NCBI RefSeq assembly: GCF_902498805.1
Contig: NZ_LR701637.1
Span: 1 to 64,000, forward strand
Direction of reading: 5' to 3'
Source: Imperialibacter sp. EC-SDR9
GTDB taxonomy: Bacteria > Bacteroidota > Bacteroidia > Cytophagales > Cyclobacteriaceae
Length of the DNA: 64,000 nt
Each line of letters opens with the position of its first letter. The stretch's first letter is position 1. Under the pieces are notes generated by a model. The model saw nothing but the letters and a program-made list of their open reading frames with translations. It made no database searches and was not told the origin of the DNA. A program made the translations under genes and the position numbers. This document shows, in pieces, positions 7,183 to 17,764 of this stretch.

Positions 7183-10100
7183 ATGGAAGAAATAAAAAAA
7201 CAACGTGAGGGCTTGTACTGCCCGGAGCTCGAACACGACAATTGTGGTATGGGCTTTCTTGCCAATTACAATGGCCATAAATCAAATGAGATTATTACTG
7301 GTGCTATATCCATGCTTGAAAACATGGAGCACAGGGGGGCTACCGGCGCTGAGCCAGAAACCGGAGATGGGGCTGGTATTCAGTTTCAGGTGCCCTATGA
7401 GTTTTTTGAAGCAGAGGCGCTGGCTTCAGGAGTCAAACTTCCGGCCCCGGGTAAATATGGCGTGGTTACACTCTTTCTTCCAAAAGACCAAAGGGGAAGA
7501 GAGGACACTGTTAGTCAACTAAAGCAAATCGCCACTGAAAGGGAGTTTAATATTGTTTTCCGCAGAAAAATACCCACCGACAATAGCAGAATAGGTTTGT
7601 CGGCCCGGCAAACAGAGCCTGACATGTATCACTACTTTCTGGTACCAAAGGAGCCTTTGGAAGACTCAATGGTATTAGAAAGAAAACTATACGTTTTTAA
7701 AAACCAGGCCACTCACTTCATTGCCAAATCACATCCCGATTTCTATATAGCCTCGTGCTCTGCTTTTAAAGTGGTTTACAAAGGGCAGCTGCGTACGGAT
7801 CAACTGCGGTTTTACTATACAGACCTGAGAGACAAAAGGCTGACGTCAGCCTTTGCCATGATTCACTCCCGGTTTTCCACCAATACTTTCCCCAAATGGA
7901 AGCTGGCACAGCCCTTTCGTTTTCTTGCGCACAATGGTGAAATAAATACCATAAGAGGGAATGTGAACAAAATGAAGTCGAAGCAGGCGCTGATGGAGTC
8001 TTCGTTGTTTACCAAAGAGGAGATGCGGTGGCTGCTACCCATTTGTGATTCAGCCGATTCAGATTCTGCCAATCTGGACGCCATGGTGGAGCTTTTGGTG
8101 CTCTCTGGCAGGAGCATACAGCATGCAATGATGATGCTTATTCCTGAAGCCTGGCAAAACAATCCTCTGATGGATGAGGACAGAAAGGCATTCTATAAGT
8201 TTCATGCGTCGATGATGGAGCCCTGGGATGGCCCCGCAGCAGTATGCTTTACTGATGGTTTGAGAATAGGTGCTACGCTTGATAGAAACGGCCTAAGGCC
8301 AGCTCGCTATACAGTAACCAGCGATGGCCTGATCATTTTGGCTTCGGAGGTTGGAGTTTACCCCGTCGACCCTTCCAAAATTATTTCCAACGGAAGGTTG
8401 CAGCCGGGAAAAATGGTAATGGTTGACCTGGTGCAAAAAAAGGTGTTGTTTGACGAAGAGATCAAACAGCAGATTTTTGACAAGCAGCCCTATTCCGAGT
8501 GGATTAAAGGCAATAGAACAAAGCTTAGACTGCTGCCCGAGCCCAAGGATTTGCACCCGTCGTTTGAGGACGACCAATTGAAAACGAGGCAGTTGGCGTT
8601 TGGGTACTCCAACGAAGACGTGAGAACCATCCTTAAGCCGATGGTCGAAGATGGAAAAGAGCCACTCGGCTCTATGGGGACCGACACCCCTGTTGCCGTC
8701 TTGTCTAACCAGCCTCAACACCTTTCATTCTACTTTAAGCAGTTGTTTGCTCAGGTAAGTAACCCACCTATCGATCCCATCAGGGAGCGGCTTGTGATGT
8801 CATTGTTCACCAGGGTGGGTACCTCAAAGAATATTTTGGCCGAAACGCCTGAGCATTGCAGGCAGATACATATATCGCAGCCCGTTCTGGACAAGTCAAA
8901 CTTTGAAAAGCTGCTTCAGTGGGATCACAAGCATTATAACTACAAGATTATAAATATCTTGTTCAACGCAGACGGCAAGGCAGGCAGGCTTGAAGAAGGG
9001 GTCAACGAAATTTGCAAAGAGGCCGAAAAGGCCATTGCTGAAGGTTCCAACATCCTTGTGCTGAGTGATAGAAACCTAAGTAAGAACAGAGCCGCCATAC
9101 CATCATTGCTGGCGCTGGGAGCAGTTCAAAACCACCTTGTAAAGAACAAAATACGCACCAAGGCAAGTCTGATCGTGGAATGCGGCGACGCCCTGGAAGT
9201 GCATCATTTTGCGACTCTTGTTGGCTTTGGTGCCAGTGCTATCTATCCTTACATGGCGCTTGATACTATTGCCGAGTTGGTGAAAAGTGAAAAGCTTGAT
9301 AAACCCTTGAGCTTTCAGGAGGCAAACGCCAAGTTCATCAAAGCCATAGGTGATGGAATTTTGAAGGTAATGTCGAAAATGGGCATTTCTACTCTTCAGT
9401 CTTACCAGGGAGCTCAAATCTTCGAAATACTTGGGCTTTCCAGTGCTGTGGTAAACAAATGCTTCTACGGCACTATTTCCAGAATTGAGGGCCTAGGTTT
9501 CGATGGCATCGCACGGGAAACGCTGGCCAAGCACAAGCTGGCATTCACGGAGTCGAACCAAACAAAGCGACTTCCAGAGGGAGGAATCTACCAGTGGAAG
9601 CGCCGGGGAGAGGTTCACTTATTTAACCCCGACACAATCCACTTGCTTCAAAAATCTACTAAGCTTAAGTCGTACGACTTATATAAAAAGTACGCTGAGA
9701 AGATCAATAAACAAGAAGAGAAGGCCATTACGCTCAGGAGCTTACTAGAATTTAAGGCTGGCAAGGCTATTCCTATCGAAGAGGTGGAGCCAAAGGAGGA
9801 AATCTTCAAAAGGTTTGCTACCGGAGCTATGTCATTTGGTTCTATCTCTTTTGAAGCCCATACGACATTAGCCATTGCCATGAACCGGATTGGTGGAAAA
9901 AGTAATAGTGGGGAAGGTGGTGAAGATCCAATCCGCTACGAGCGCAAGCCAAATGGGGACTACATGAGATCGGCTATCAAACAGGTAGCGTCTGGCAGGT
10001 TTGGTGTGTCGTCTTACTACCTCAGCAATGCTGACGAGCTTCAAATCAAGGTAGCTCAGGGTGCAAAGCCAGGTGAGGGTGGGCAGCTACCGGGTCACAA

Positions 10101-11697
10101 AGTGGATGATTGGATAGGACGTGTTAGAAACTCTACGCCGGGTGTTGGTCTTATCTCACCGCCCCCGCACCACGATATTTACTCAATTGAAGATTTGGCG
10201 CAGCTTATCCACGACCTTAAAAATGCCAATCGGGAAGCGAGGATCAACGTTAAGCTTGTTTCGGAGGCAGGTGTTGGAACTGTTGCAGCTGGTGTGGCAA
10301 AGGCATTTTCTGACGCCATTCTTATATCTGGTTATGACGGCGGTACCGGAGCTTCTCCAATAAGCTCGATCAGGCATGCCGGCTTGCCATGGGAACTTGG
10401 TTTGGCAGAAGCACATCAAACGCTCGTGAAAAACAGGCTACGTTCCCGAGTGGTACTGCAAACCGACGGCCAGTTAAGGACGGGAAGAGACATTGCCATA
10501 GCTACAATGCTGGGTGCTGAGGAGTGGGGCGTTTCTACGGCCGCTTTGATTACCATGGGCTGTATTATGATGAGAAAGTGTCATCTGAACACCTGCCCTG
10601 TTGGTGTAGCGACCCAGAACCCGGATTTGAGGGCGCTCTTCACCGGTAACCCCGAAGAAGTGATTGCCTTGTTTACATATATGGCGGAGGAGCTAAGAGA
10701 GATAATGGCTTCTTTAGGCTTCAGAACAATCAACGAGATGGTCGGCCGTGCTGATATGCTTCAGGTGAAAGACAAACTACCTGGTTGGAAGGCCGCTACA
10801 ATTGATTTGAGCCCTGTATTGAAATATGCTGAGCCAGCTCAGGGAGAAACCGCTTACAACTCAATTGCACAAAAGCATAAACTAAACGAGGCACTGGATT
10901 GGAAGCTTTTAAAAATTGCACAGCCTTCACTGGACACCGGTCAGTTCTCTTCAGGCAAGTTGAAGATAGTGAATATCAACAGGTCAGTAGGAGCGCTTAT
11001 TTCGAATGAAATTTCGAAGAAATACAACGAAGAGGGGCTTCCGGAAGGAACAATAAGGATAAACTTCAGGGGGTCAGCTGGCCAGAGCTTTGGCGCTTTT
11101 GGAGCATCAGGACTGAAATTTGTTCTTGAAGGGGAGGCCAACGACTACTTTGGTAAAGGGCTTTCCGGCAGCCAGCTGATAGTCTTTCCTGACAGACGTA
11201 CGCAGTTTGTGCACGACCAGCAGATCATAATAGGCAACGTGGCCCTTTACGGAGCCATTACGGGAGAGGCTTATATCAATGGTATGGCTGGCGAGCGGTT
11301 TGCCGTCAGAAATTCTGGTGCTAACGCCGTTGTGGAAGGAGTGGGCGATCATGGCTGTGAGTACATGACTGGGGGTAGAGTTGTAATACTCGGCCCTACA
11401 GGAAAGAACTTTGCTGCCGGAATGAGTGGAGGTATTGCTTATGTTTATTCTCCGGGAGAAGAATTTGAGCAGTTGTGCAACATGGAAATGGTGCTATTCG
11501 ATTCAATAGATCATCAGGACGTTTCCACAATTAAAACACTTGTGACAAATCATGTGAAGTTCACGGGAAGCAAAAAGGCTGAAATGATTTTATCAGAGTG
11601 GGACAGGCATATTGGTAAGTTTATCAAAGTGATGCCAAAAGAGTACAAGGAAGTTTTGGCCAATGCCAATAAGCGTAGAATCCGTCAAGCAGTTTAA
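7183..11697 (+). CDS. gltB: glutamate synthase large (alpha) subunit
   Basis: Large subunit of GOGAT, which moves the amide nitrogen of glutamine to 2-oxoglutarate to give two glutamates. The 1504-residue protein has the full family layout: N-terminal class II glutamine amidotransferase domain with catalytic Cys21 (HDNCGMGFLANYNG, exposed after propeptide removal), a central domain, the FMN-binding synthase domain (MSFGSISFEAHTTLA; GGEDPIRYER; GEGGQLPGHKVDDWI), the 3Fe-4S cysteines (GCIMMRKCHLNTCPVGVATQ, near residue 1125) and the C-terminal beta-helix GXGXG domain. The start at 7183 keeps a short propeptide. gltD follows after 4 bp. A long leader precedes it. Confidence 0.98.
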   Translation: MEEIKKQREGLYCPELEHDNCGMGFLANYNGHKSNEIITGAISMLENMEHRGATGAEPETGDGAGIQFQVPYEFFEAEALASGVKLPAPGKYGVVTLFLPKDQRGREDTVSQLKQIATEREFNIVFRRKIPTDNSRIGLSARQTEPDMYHYFLVPKEPLEDSMVLERKLYVFKNQATHFIAKSHPDFYIASCSAFKVVYKGQLRTDQLRFYYTDLRDKRLTSAFAMIHSRFSTNTFPKWKLAQPFRFLAHNGEINTIRGNVNKMKSKQALMESSLFTKEEMRWLLPICDSADSDSANLDAMVELLVLSGRSIQHAMMMLIPEAWQNNPLMDEDRKAFYKFHASMMEPWDGPAAVCFTDGLRIGATLDRNGLRPARYTVTSDGLIILASEVGVYPVDPSKIISNGRLQPGKMVMVDLVQKKVLFDEEIKQQIFDKQPYSEWIKGNRTKLRLLPEPKDLHPSFEDDQLKTRQLAFGYSNEDVRTILKPMVEDGKEPLGSMGTDTPVAVLSNQPQHLSFYFKQLFAQVSNPPIDPIRERLVMSLFTRVGTSKNILAETPEHCRQIHISQPVLDKSNFEKLLQWDHKHYNYKIINILFNADGKAGRLEEGVNEICKEAEKAIAEGSNILVLSDRNLSKNRAAIPSLLALGAVQNHLVKNKIRTKASLIVECGDALEVHHFATLVGFGASAIYPYMALDTIAELVKSEKLDKPLSFQEANAKFIKAIGDGILKVMSKMGISTLQSYQGAQIFEILGLSSAVVNKCFYGTISRIEGLGFDGIARETLAKHKLAFTESNQTKRLPEGGIYQWKRRGEVHLFNPDTIHLLQKSTKLKSYDLYKKYAEKINKQEEKAITLRSLLEFKAGKAIPIEEVEPKEEIFKRFATGAMSFGSISFEAHTTLAIAMNRIGGKSNSGEGGEDPIRYERKPNGDYMRSAIKQVASGRFGVSSYYLSNADELQIKVAQGAKPGEGGQLPGHKVDDWIGRVRNSTPGVGLISPPPHHDIYSIEDLAQLIHDLKNANREARINVKLVSEAGVGTVAAGVAKAFSDAILISGYDGGTGASPISSIRHAGLPWELGLAEAHQTLVKNRLRSRVVLQTDGQLRTGRDIAIATMLGAEEWGVSTAALITMGCIMMRKCHLNTCPVGVATQNPDLRALFTGNPEEVIALFTYMAEELREIMASLGFRTINEMVGRADMLQVKDKLPGWKAATIDLSPVLKYAEPAQGETAYNSIAQKHKLNEALDWKLLKIAQPSLDTGQFSSGKLKIVNINRSVGALISNEISKKYNEEGLPEGTIRINFRGSAGQSFGAFGASGLKFVLEGEANDYFGKGLSGSQLIVFPDRRTQFVHDQQIIIGNVALYGAITGEAYINGMAGERFAVRNSGANAVVEGVGDHGCEYMTGGRVVILGPTGKNFAAGMSGGIAYVYSPGEEFEQLCNMEMVLFDSIDHQDVSTIKTLVTNHVKFTGSKKAEMILSEWDRHIGKFIKVMPKEYKEVLANANKRRIRQAV

Positions 11698-11701
11698 GAT
11701 C

Positions 11702-13171
11702 ATGGGAAAAGTAACAGGTTTTTTAGAATACAATAGGGAGCTGCCAACTGCAAAGCCTCCCAAGCAGCGCATCAACGAGTACAAAGAAATATACGACGAG
11801 TTTGCTGACGAGAAAACAGAGGAACAAGCTGCCAGGTGCATGAGCTGCGGCGTTCCGTTTTGTCACACTGGATGCCCATTGGGAAATAATATTCCAGAAT
11901 TCAACGACGCCGTCTACCAGCAGGATTGGGAGCTGGCCGCCGAGATACTTGGCAGCACCAATAACTTTCCTGAATTCACAGGGCGGATATGCCCTGCACC
12001 CTGTGAAGGATCGTGCGTGTTGGGAATAAACAAGCCTGCGGTAGCTATTGAGCACATCGAGAAGTCGATAGCGGAAAAGGCATTCGAACTGGGTCTGATA
12101 AAGCCGAACCCACCTAAAACAAGAACCGGTAAAACCATTGCTGTGGTTGGTTCGGGGCCAGCTGGCCTGGCGGCAGCGGCGCAGCTTAACAAGGCTGGTC
12201 ATACAGTAACCGTGTACGAAAGAGCGGCTCAGCCCGGTGGACTCTTGCGTTATGGCATCCCCGACTTTAAGCTCGAAAAGTGGGTTGTGGAGCGCCGTGT
12301 TGAGGTGTTGAAGGCAGAGGGAATTGAATTTAAATGTGGAGTGAACGTAGGTGTTGATATTACAGCTAAGGAACTACAGTCGAAGTATGACAGTATCTTG
12401 CTGGCAGGTGGCTCTACCATTCCTAGAGATATCCCAATTCCCGGACGGGACTTGAAAGGAGTGTATTTTGCCATGGAATTCCTGACACAGCAAAACAAAG
12501 AAGTCTCTGATGAAAAGATTGAGGAGAAGAGGATTTTGGCTACAGACAAAAATGTGATGGTGATTGGGGGTGGTGATACCGGTTCTGACTGCGTGGGAAC
12601 ATCCAACAGGCACAGGGCCAAGTCCGTTACTCAGCTTGAGTTGCTTCCCCAGCCGCCAAAGTCGAGAGCCATCGATAACCCCTGGCCTGAGTGGCCAATG
12701 ACATTACGGACTTCGTCTTCACACGAAGAAGGCTGTGAGAGAGACTGGGCTGTGCTAACCAAGGAATTTGTGGGTGATAAGGACGGCAACCTGGCAGGTG
12801 TGAAGTGTGTGAATATCGAATGGAAGGCAGCGAAACCAGGCGAAAGGGCTGGCTTTGCTGAGGTTGACGGCACTGAAAGAATAATCCCTTGCGAACTGGC
12901 TTTGCTGGCGGTAGGCTTTGTGGGCCCGGAGAAGGAAGGGTTGGTTGATCAGCTGAAAGTGACCCTTGATGAAAGGGGAAATGTGGCAGCTACCGATTAC
13001 AAAACATCTTTAGAGAATGTTTTTGCGGCCGGCGACTTGCGCAGAGGCCAGTCCCTTGTTGTTTGGGCGATCTCAGAGGGCCGTGAGGCCGCCAGGGCTA
13101 TAGATATTCATTTGATGGGCTCAAGCGATCTGGAAGCAAAAGACGCATCTTCTATTTCAGAGCTTATCTAG
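11702..13171 (+). CDS. gltD: glutamate synthase small (beta) subunit
   Basis: Beta subunit of GOGAT; passes electrons from NAD(P)H through FAD and iron-sulfur clusters to GltB. The 489-residue protein begins [14 protein letters not shown] at ATG 11702, four bases after the gltB stop; an in-frame start within gltB is not credible. It shows the two N-terminal cysteine clusters ([36 protein letters not shown]), the FAD dinucleotide fold [13 protein letters not shown] near residue 150 and the second NAD(P)H fold [11 protein letters not shown] near 285. Co-transcription with gltB is expected. Its stop abuts, without a gap, the stop of the convergent thioesterase gene. Confidence 0.97.
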   Translation: MGKVTGFLEYNRELPTAKPPKQRINEYKEIYDEFADEKTEEQAARCMSCGVPFCHTGCPLGNNIPEFNDAVYQQDWELAAEILGSTNNFPEFTGRICPAPCEGSCVLGINKPAVAIEHIEKSIAEKAFELGLIKPNPPKTRTGKTIAVVGSGPAGLAAAAQLNKAGHTVTVYERAAQPGGLLRYGIPDFKLEKWVVERRVEVLKAEGIEFKCGVNVGVDITAKELQSKYDSILLAGGSTIPRDIPIPGRDLKGVYFAMEFLTQQNKEVSDEKIEEKRILATDKNVMVIGGGDTGSDCVGTSNRHRAKSVTQLELLPQPPKSRAIDNPWPEWPMTLRTSSSHEEGCERDWAVLTKEFVGDKDGNLAGVKCVNIEWKAAKPGERAGFAEVDGTERIIPCELALLAVGFVGPEKEGLVDQLKVTLDERGNVAATDYKTSLENVFAAGDLRRGQSLVVWAISEGREAARAIDIHLMGSSDLEAKDASSISELI

Positions 13172-13663
13172 CTATTTGAAAGCATTTTCAGTAGGAGGCT
13201 GACTGCTGTCATACACCCGTATGGCAACAACGTCGGCCTCCGCTGTTTTTAGCCCATTGACAAACACCCCACAGTAGAAAACAGTTTTTCTATTCTTTAC
13301 TTCGCTTATCCGGGCCCTCAGTTCTATCGTTTGATCGTTGGGAGTTGGCTTCAGGTACCGGACGTTCAAAGTGCCAGTGGCATATCTGTATTCAGGCATA
13401 GAATCCAGCCGCCTTCCCTCCAGTTTGTAGGCATGCGCCATGGCCGAGCCCATACAGTGACAGTCAATAAGGGTAGCTAAAATACCACCATTCAACAGGT
13501 TGGGCCAGCCGTGGTACTTTTCTTCCGAGACCCATTTGCATACCGCCTCTTCCCCCTCCCAGTAACTCTTTATTTGCAACCCATTGGGATTGTGTATACC
13601 ACATCCAAAGCAAACATTCTCGGGCATAAAGTCCTGAAAGTACTCAGGTAGCTGATTTTCCAT
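13172..13663 (-). CDS. PaaI/4HBT hotdog-fold thioesterase
   Basis: A 163-residue single hotdog-domain protein of the PaaI/acyl-CoA thioesterase superfamily. The core segment HGWPNLLNGGILATLIDCHC matches the hotdog central helix with its catalytic-region Gly-Gly and acidic residue; LNVRYLKPTPNDQTIELRAR is the conserved beta-strand block. A CFGCGIHNPNGLQI segment near the N-terminus resembles the CXXCG-start of many PaaI-like proteins. The substrate acyl group is unknown. It ends exactly where gltD ends on the other strand and is divergent from the MBL hydrolase gene. Confidence 0.87.
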   Translation of the reverse strand: MENQLPEYFQDFMPENVCFGCGIHNPNGLQIKSYWEGEEAVCKWVSEEKYHGWPNLLNGGILATLIDCHCMGSAMAHAYKLEGRRLDSMPEYRYATGTLNVRYLKPTPNDQTIELRARISEVKNRKTVFYCGVFVNGLKTAEADVVAIRVYDSSQPPTENAFK

Positions 13664-13720
13664 TTTCCAATCGTTATTTTAGTGGCGAAGTTATTAATTT
13701 CATTGAACCCCGGTGCTGTT

Positions 13721-14617
13721 ATGCTTGATGTTAAAATATTGGATCTTCACTTTCTTGGGCTCGAGAAAACTATTTCGTCATTCTTAATCAAAACAAGTAA
13801 AGGCCCGGTCTTGATCGAAACAGGCCCCCATTCTTCTATTCAGTCATTGGAGAAAGGATTAACGGAAAACGGAGTTCTCCCGGAGGATGTCAAACACGTT
13901 TTTCTGACACATATTCACCTTGACCATGCGGGAGCTGCCTGGTATTTTGCCCAAAAGGGTGCGAGCGTCTATGTTCATCCATTCGGAGTAAAGCATTTGG
14001 CTGACCCTTCGAAGCTGATGGAGTCGGCAAGGCGCATCTATCAGGATAAAATGGATTACCTGTGGGGGCAAATGCACAGCATTGACGAAAGCCAGCTGGT
14101 GGCGGTAAACGACGAACAAACCATCGAAATAGGTGGAGTTGCGATCAAAGCGTTGCATACGCCCGGGCATGCTGTTCACCATATTGCCTGGCAAATAAAT
14201 GACACCCTCTTTTCCGGCGATGTGGCAGGTGTGAAAATAGAAAATGGGCCGGTGGTTCCTCCTTGCCCGCCTCCCGACATCAACGTTGAAAACTGGAAAG
14301 GCTCCATTGAGCGAATAAAGGCCGCCGGGGTTTCACAGCTCTATCTTACTCATTTTGGAGTGATAAAAGATGTTGACAAACATCTCGATGACCTGGAGTC
14401 GGCGCTGGACAAGTGGGCGTTGTGGATCCGGAGCCGGATGGAAGAGGGAATGGAGGCAGAAGCCATGACTCCGATGTTCCAGGGGTTTGTGGCAGATGGC
14501 TTGAGGCAGCGGGGCTTGACCGACCGGCAAATCGAGCAATATGAGGCAGCCAATCCTGCCTGGATGAGTGTGGCAGGATTAATGCGCTATTGGATCAAAA
14601 AGAAAATGGCTAGATAA
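13721..14617 (+). CDS. MBL-fold metallo-hydrolase
   Basis: A 298-residue metallo-beta-lactamase-fold protein without signal peptide, so probably cytoplasmic. The dinuclear metal motif is FLTHIHLDHAG (H64, H66, D68, H69 from ATG 13721), followed by LHTPGHAVHHIAW and FSGDVAG, giving the remaining ligands. The C-terminal third is helical (DGLRQRGLTDRQIEQYEAAN), as in glyoxalase-II-like or lactonase-like members. ATG 13721 is preferred; an in-frame GTG at 13682 would add 13 residues. Its substrate cannot be told from sequence. Confidence 0.88.
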   Translation: MLDVKILDLHFLGLEKTISSFLIKTSKGPVLIETGPHSSIQSLEKGLTENGVLPEDVKHVFLTHIHLDHAGAAWYFAQKGASVYVHPFGVKHLADPSKLMESARRIYQDKMDYLWGQMHSIDESQLVAVNDEQTIEIGGVAIKALHTPGHAVHHIAWQINDTLFSGDVAGVKIENGPVVPPCPPPDINVENWKGSIERIKAAGVSQLYLTHFGVIKDVDKHLDDLESALDKWALWIRSRMEEGMEAEAMTPMFQGFVADGLRQRGLTDRQIEQYEAANPAWMSVAGLMRYWIKKKMAR

Positions 14618-14702
14618 TTCTCGAAAAAAGAGAAACAGTAGTAGGGTTTAAAGTCGTATATTTAACTAAGTTCGCTTCTCAAAGGAGTATTTTTTTCATG
14701 CT

Positions 14703-15239
14703 ATGGCTAATACTAGTTTACCATTCGATCTTCAAAAGCTTGTTGCCCGACACGGATACGTCTATGAAGATTTAAACTCCGTCCAGGTATTCAGAAGCAA
14801 AGCCAGCTTTTCCAAATTTGCCAACCTGGCGCTTATTCTTCTTGGCACTTTCCTATTGATAGGGGGCCTGTTTTCTTCAATATTCTTCCTTTTTGGTTTT
14901 GGAATTCTTTTGGTTCCACTGATCAAATACATCCAGAGAAAGAGGTTTGTATTTGACTTTAAAAAGGGAACCTTCGAACTAAAAGGCTCCTTTTTTGGGG
15001 GGAAGAATATTTATCCGTTCAGAGAAATTACGGCGATTGAAGTGAACTACGAGGTTTCCGAAGGGGACGTATCCGCTTTTTCCAACAACCAAAAGCAACA
15101 CAACTACCGGATATACCTCAGGGCAAGCAACAACAAGGAGCATGAACTCTTCTTTATCTCCGAAAAGGAGTTTAATCCCATTGACAGCGTGGCCGCTTTG
15201 CGGTATACGATATCTAACTGGATAAAACCCGGTTCCTGA
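14703..15239 (+). CDS. hypothetical membrane protein with PH-like cytoplasmic region
   Basis: A 178-residue protein of unknown function. Residues about 35-75 form two adjacent transmembrane segments (NLALILLGTFLLIGGLFSS; IFFLFGFGILLVPLI) followed by a basic stretch (KYIQRKRF). The rest is beta-rich (FKKGTFELKGSFFGGKNIYP; YRIYLRASNNKEHELFF), a pattern seen in bacterial PH-like/YdbS-type membrane-associated domains; that resemblance is tentative. It converges on the sugar-nucleotide operon across a strong hairpin. Confidence 0.8.
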   Translation: MANTSLPFDLQKLVARHGYVYEDLNSVQVFRSKASFSKFANLALILLGTFLLIGGLFSSIFFLFGFGILLVPLIKYIQRKRFVFDFKKGTFELKGSFFGGKNIYPFREITAIEVNYEVSEGDVSAFSNNQKQHNYRIYLRASNNKEHELFFISEKEFNPIDSVAALRYTISNWIKPGS

Positions 15240-15276
15240 CCCCTAAGAAAAAACAGTTTGCCCGCATTTTCGATAA

Positions 15277-15308
15277 AGAGCAAAGTGCCTATTTCAGCAC
15301 TTTGTTCT
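15277..15308. terminator. bidirectional terminator hairpin, 12-bp stem
   Basis: AGAGCAAAGTGC pairs with GCACTTTGTTCT around an eight-base loop, with one G-T wobble. It lies between convergent genes, and the stop codon of the minus-strand SDR gene (15289-15291) is in the loop. T-rich bases follow on both strands, so it probably ends both transcripts. Confidence 0.75.
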
Positions 15309-16236
15309 TAAAGTATTCTAATGTTGGTTTCAACCCTTCAGCCCTGGAGAATTTGGGCTCCCACCCGAGAATTTCTCTGGCTTTGGTTGTGTCGGGCTTC
15401 CGTTGCTTCGGATCATCCGTTGGCAAGGGCTTGAAAATAAGCTTTTGGTTGGCATTGGTCAGCTTGATAATCTCCTCACCAAATTGCTTTATAGTGATTT
15501 CGTCTGGGTTGCCGATATTCACGGGGTGTGGGTAGTCGCTTAAGAGCAGCCTGTAAATACCCTCAACCAAATCGTCGACATAGCAGAAAGAACGGGTTTG
15601 AGAGCCATCACCAAAGCAAGTGAGATCTTCACCCCTTAACGCCTGAGAAATAAAGGCTGGCAACACCCTGCCATCATCTAGTCGCATCCTGGGGCCGTAA
15701 GTGTTAAATATCCTTATGATACGTGTTTCCAGTCCGTGGAAGGTATGGTAAGCCATAGTAATAGCTTCCTGGAAACGTTTGGCTTCATCGTAAACCCCTC
15801 TTGGCCCTACGGGATTGACATTGCCCCAGTAGTCTTCAGTTTGTGGGTGCACCAACGGGTCGCCATAAACTTCTGAAGTAGAGGCTATAAGAATTCTCGC
15901 ATTCTTTGCTTTGGCCAGGCCCAGTAAATTGTGCGTGCCAAGTGAACCCACCTTAAGGGTTTGGATAGGCATTTTCAGGTAATCGATTGGGCTTGCTGGT
16001 GAAGCAAAGTGAAGAATATAGTCCAAATCGCCTGGGACATGGACAAATTTCGAAACGTCGTGATGATAGAACACAAAGTCCTCTCTTTTAAAAAGATGCT
16101 CTATGTTTTCGAGAGACCCCGTGATGAGATTGTCCATCGCAATTACATCGTAGCCTTCCTTTAGAAACCTGTCGCACAAGTGGGAACCAAGGAATCCTGC
16201 TCCGCCAGTGATCAATACTTTCTTTTTCTTTGCCAT
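15289..16236 (-). CDS. NAD-dependent SDR, UDP-glucuronate decarboxylase (UXS)-like
   Basis: Extended short-chain dehydrogenase (315 aa) with the Rossmann motif [10 protein letters not shown] near the N-terminus, the active-site Ser/Tyr/Lys set ([18 protein letters not shown]) and the UXS-type block [19 protein letters not shown] plus [15 protein letters not shown]. This pattern favours UDP-glucuronate decarboxylase, which makes UDP-xylose, over dTDP-glucose 4,6-dehydratase. ATG 16236 is chosen because the Rossmann strand begins six residues later; upstream in-frame starts overlap rfbC. It is the last gene of an rfbA-rfbC-uxs operon (10-bp gap). The exact nucleotide sugar is inferred. Confidence 0.88.
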   Translation of the reverse strand: MAKKKKVLITGGAGFLGSHLCDRFLKEGYDVIAMDNLITGSLENIEHLFKREDFVFYHHDVSKFVHVPGDLDYILHFASPASPIDYLKMPIQTLKVGSLGTHNLLGLAKAKNARILIASTSEVYGDPLVHPQTEDYWGNVNPVGPRGVYDEAKRFQEAITMAYHTFHGLETRIIRIFNTYGPRMRLDDGRVLPAFISQALRGEDLTCFGDGSQTRSFCYVDDLVEGIYRLLLSDYPHPVNIGNPDEITIKQFGEEIIKLTNANQKLIFKPLPTDDPKQRKPDTTKAREILGWEPKFSRAEGLKPTLEYFKNKVLK

Positions 16237-16246
16237 TTTAGCTGAA

Positions 16247-16804
16247 TTAAAATTTGAACTTACCTGCGGCATCTGCTAGCGATCCGAGGGCTTTGTCTTT
16301 CTCTGAAAGAATCAGCGACAATTTATCAAGCTTCCAATCGATGTTTAATGAATTATCGTCGAATCGTATGCCATCGTCGAAGTTTGGTGCATATGGCCGG
16401 TCGACGCAATAAAAAAACTCAGCCGTTTCGGAAAGGATGACGAACCCGTGGGCAAATCCCCGGGGCACAAACAGCTGTTTTTTGTCCTCGGCACTCATCT
16501 CGATACTAAAGTGTTGCTGGTAAGTCGGAGAGCCCTCTCTCAAATCGACTACTACATCTAGTATAGTTCCCGAGAGTACTCGAACCAATTTAGCCTGTGT
16601 GTAAGGTTCCCTTTGGAAGTGAAGTCCTCGCAGAACTCCTTTCGACGATTTTGACTGATTGTGTTGAACGAAGTCGGCTTTGATGCCGGTTGCTTTTTCG
16701 AAATTGACTGCACTGAAGCTTTCGAAAAAGTAGCCTCTTTCATCCTCAAATACTTTGGGCTGAATAACAAACAATCCTGGAAACCTGGTTTCTTCGATAA
16801 TCAT
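16247..16804 (-). CDS. rfbC: dTDP-4-dehydrorhamnose 3,5-epimerase
   Basis: RmlC-type cupin of 185 residues acting in dTDP-L-rhamnose synthesis. It has the family opening ([20 protein letters not shown]), the catalytic histidine block [20 protein letters not shown] and the second block [20 protein letters not shown]. Its start overlaps the rfbA stop by 4 bp (ATGA), so translation is probably coupled. rfbB and rfbD, needed to complete dTDP-rhamnose, are not in the window. Confidence 0.95.
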   Translation of the reverse strand: MIIEETRFPGLFVIQPKVFEDERGYFFESFSAVNFEKATGIKADFVQHNQSKSSKGVLRGLHFQREPYTQAKLVRVLSGTILDVVVDLREGSPTYQQHFSIEMSAEDKKQLFVPRGFAHGFVILSETAEFFYCVDRPYAPNFDDGIRFDDNSLNIDWKLDKLSLILSEKDKALGSLADAAGKFKF

Positions 16805-17661
16805 TTAATAAGGTTTAATAGGTAGCCACCATAGCCGCTCTTCACCAAAGGATTGGCTAGTTTTGCCAACTGCTCTTTCCCAATAAATTTCATTTTGTAA
16901 GCGACTTCCTCAATACAGCCAATTTTCAATCCTTGCCTTTCTTCTATTACCTGAACAAACTGCCCGGCTTGCATCAGTGAAACGATGGTACCAGTATCCA
17001 GCCAGGCGGTACCCCTATCGAGAATGCCAACGGATAATTTCCCCTGCGACAGGTACACTTTGTTTACATCAGTGATCTCAAGCTCCCCTCTGGGGCTGGG
17101 TTTCAGCTCTTTGGCAATTTTTACCACGCTATTGTCGTAGAAATAAAGACCCGGCACAGCAAAATTCGACTTAGGTTTCGCCGGCTTTTCTTCAATCGAC
17201 ATAGCCGTGAGATTCTCATCAAATTCGACTACGCCATAACGTTCCGGGTCTGTTACGTGGTAGGCGAAAATGACACCGCCGTCAGGGTCACTTTTGCTTT
17301 GCAGCAGCTTGGCCATTCCCGATCCGTAAAAAATATTATCCCCGAGCACAAGTGCCACCTTATCGTTACCGATAAATGACTCCCCGATAATAAAGGCCTG
17401 GGCCAGGCCCTCCGGTTTTTCTTGAACAGCATACGAAAACTCGCACCCCAGGCTCTTGCCATCTCCAAGAAGGCTTTTAAATAAAGGAAGATCGTGAGGT
17501 GTGGATATGATAAGTATTTCTCTGATCCCGGAAAGCATCAAAGTGCTTAATGGGTAGTAGATCATTGGTTTATCATACACAGGCAAAATTTGCTTGCTGA
17601 CTGCAATTGTGAGTGGGTGAAGACGAGTGCCAGATCCACCAGCTAGAATGATACCTTTCAT
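16801..17661 (-). CDS. rfbA: glucose-1-phosphate thymidylyltransferase
   Basis: RmlA makes dTDP-glucose from glucose-1-phosphate and dTTP. The 286-residue protein starts [18 protein letters not shown] (nucleotidyltransferase signature), with further RmlA blocks [40 protein letters not shown] and [14 protein letters not shown] 17661 is chosen because it puts the signature at the N-terminus; upstream in-frame codons to 17697 have no family match. It is the first gene of the operon with rfbC and the UXS-like SDR, serving exopolysaccharide, LPS or surface glycan synthesis. Confidence 0.96.
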   Translation of the reverse strand: MKGIILAGGSGTRLHPLTIAVSKQILPVYDKPMIYYPLSTLMLSGIREILIISTPHDLPLFKSLLGDGKSLGCEFSYAVQEKPEGLAQAFIIGESFIGNDKVALVLGDNIFYGSGMAKLLQSKSDPDGGVIFAYHVTDPERYGVVEFDENLTAMSIEEKPAKPKSNFAVPGLYFYDNSVVKIAKELKPSPRGELEITDVNKVYLSQGKLSVGILDRGTAWLDTGTIVSLMQAGQFVQVIEERQGLKIGCIEEVAYKMKFIGKEQLAKLANPLVKSGYGGYLLNLIK

Positions 17662-17764
17662 TTTATCTTGAAGACATTGTGGCATGCAAATTAGCAATAC
17701 CTGTTAAAAAAATCGTTGAGATGGTGTTTTGTTATATTCTTTTGAAGAAAAATAGTGCGCATTG

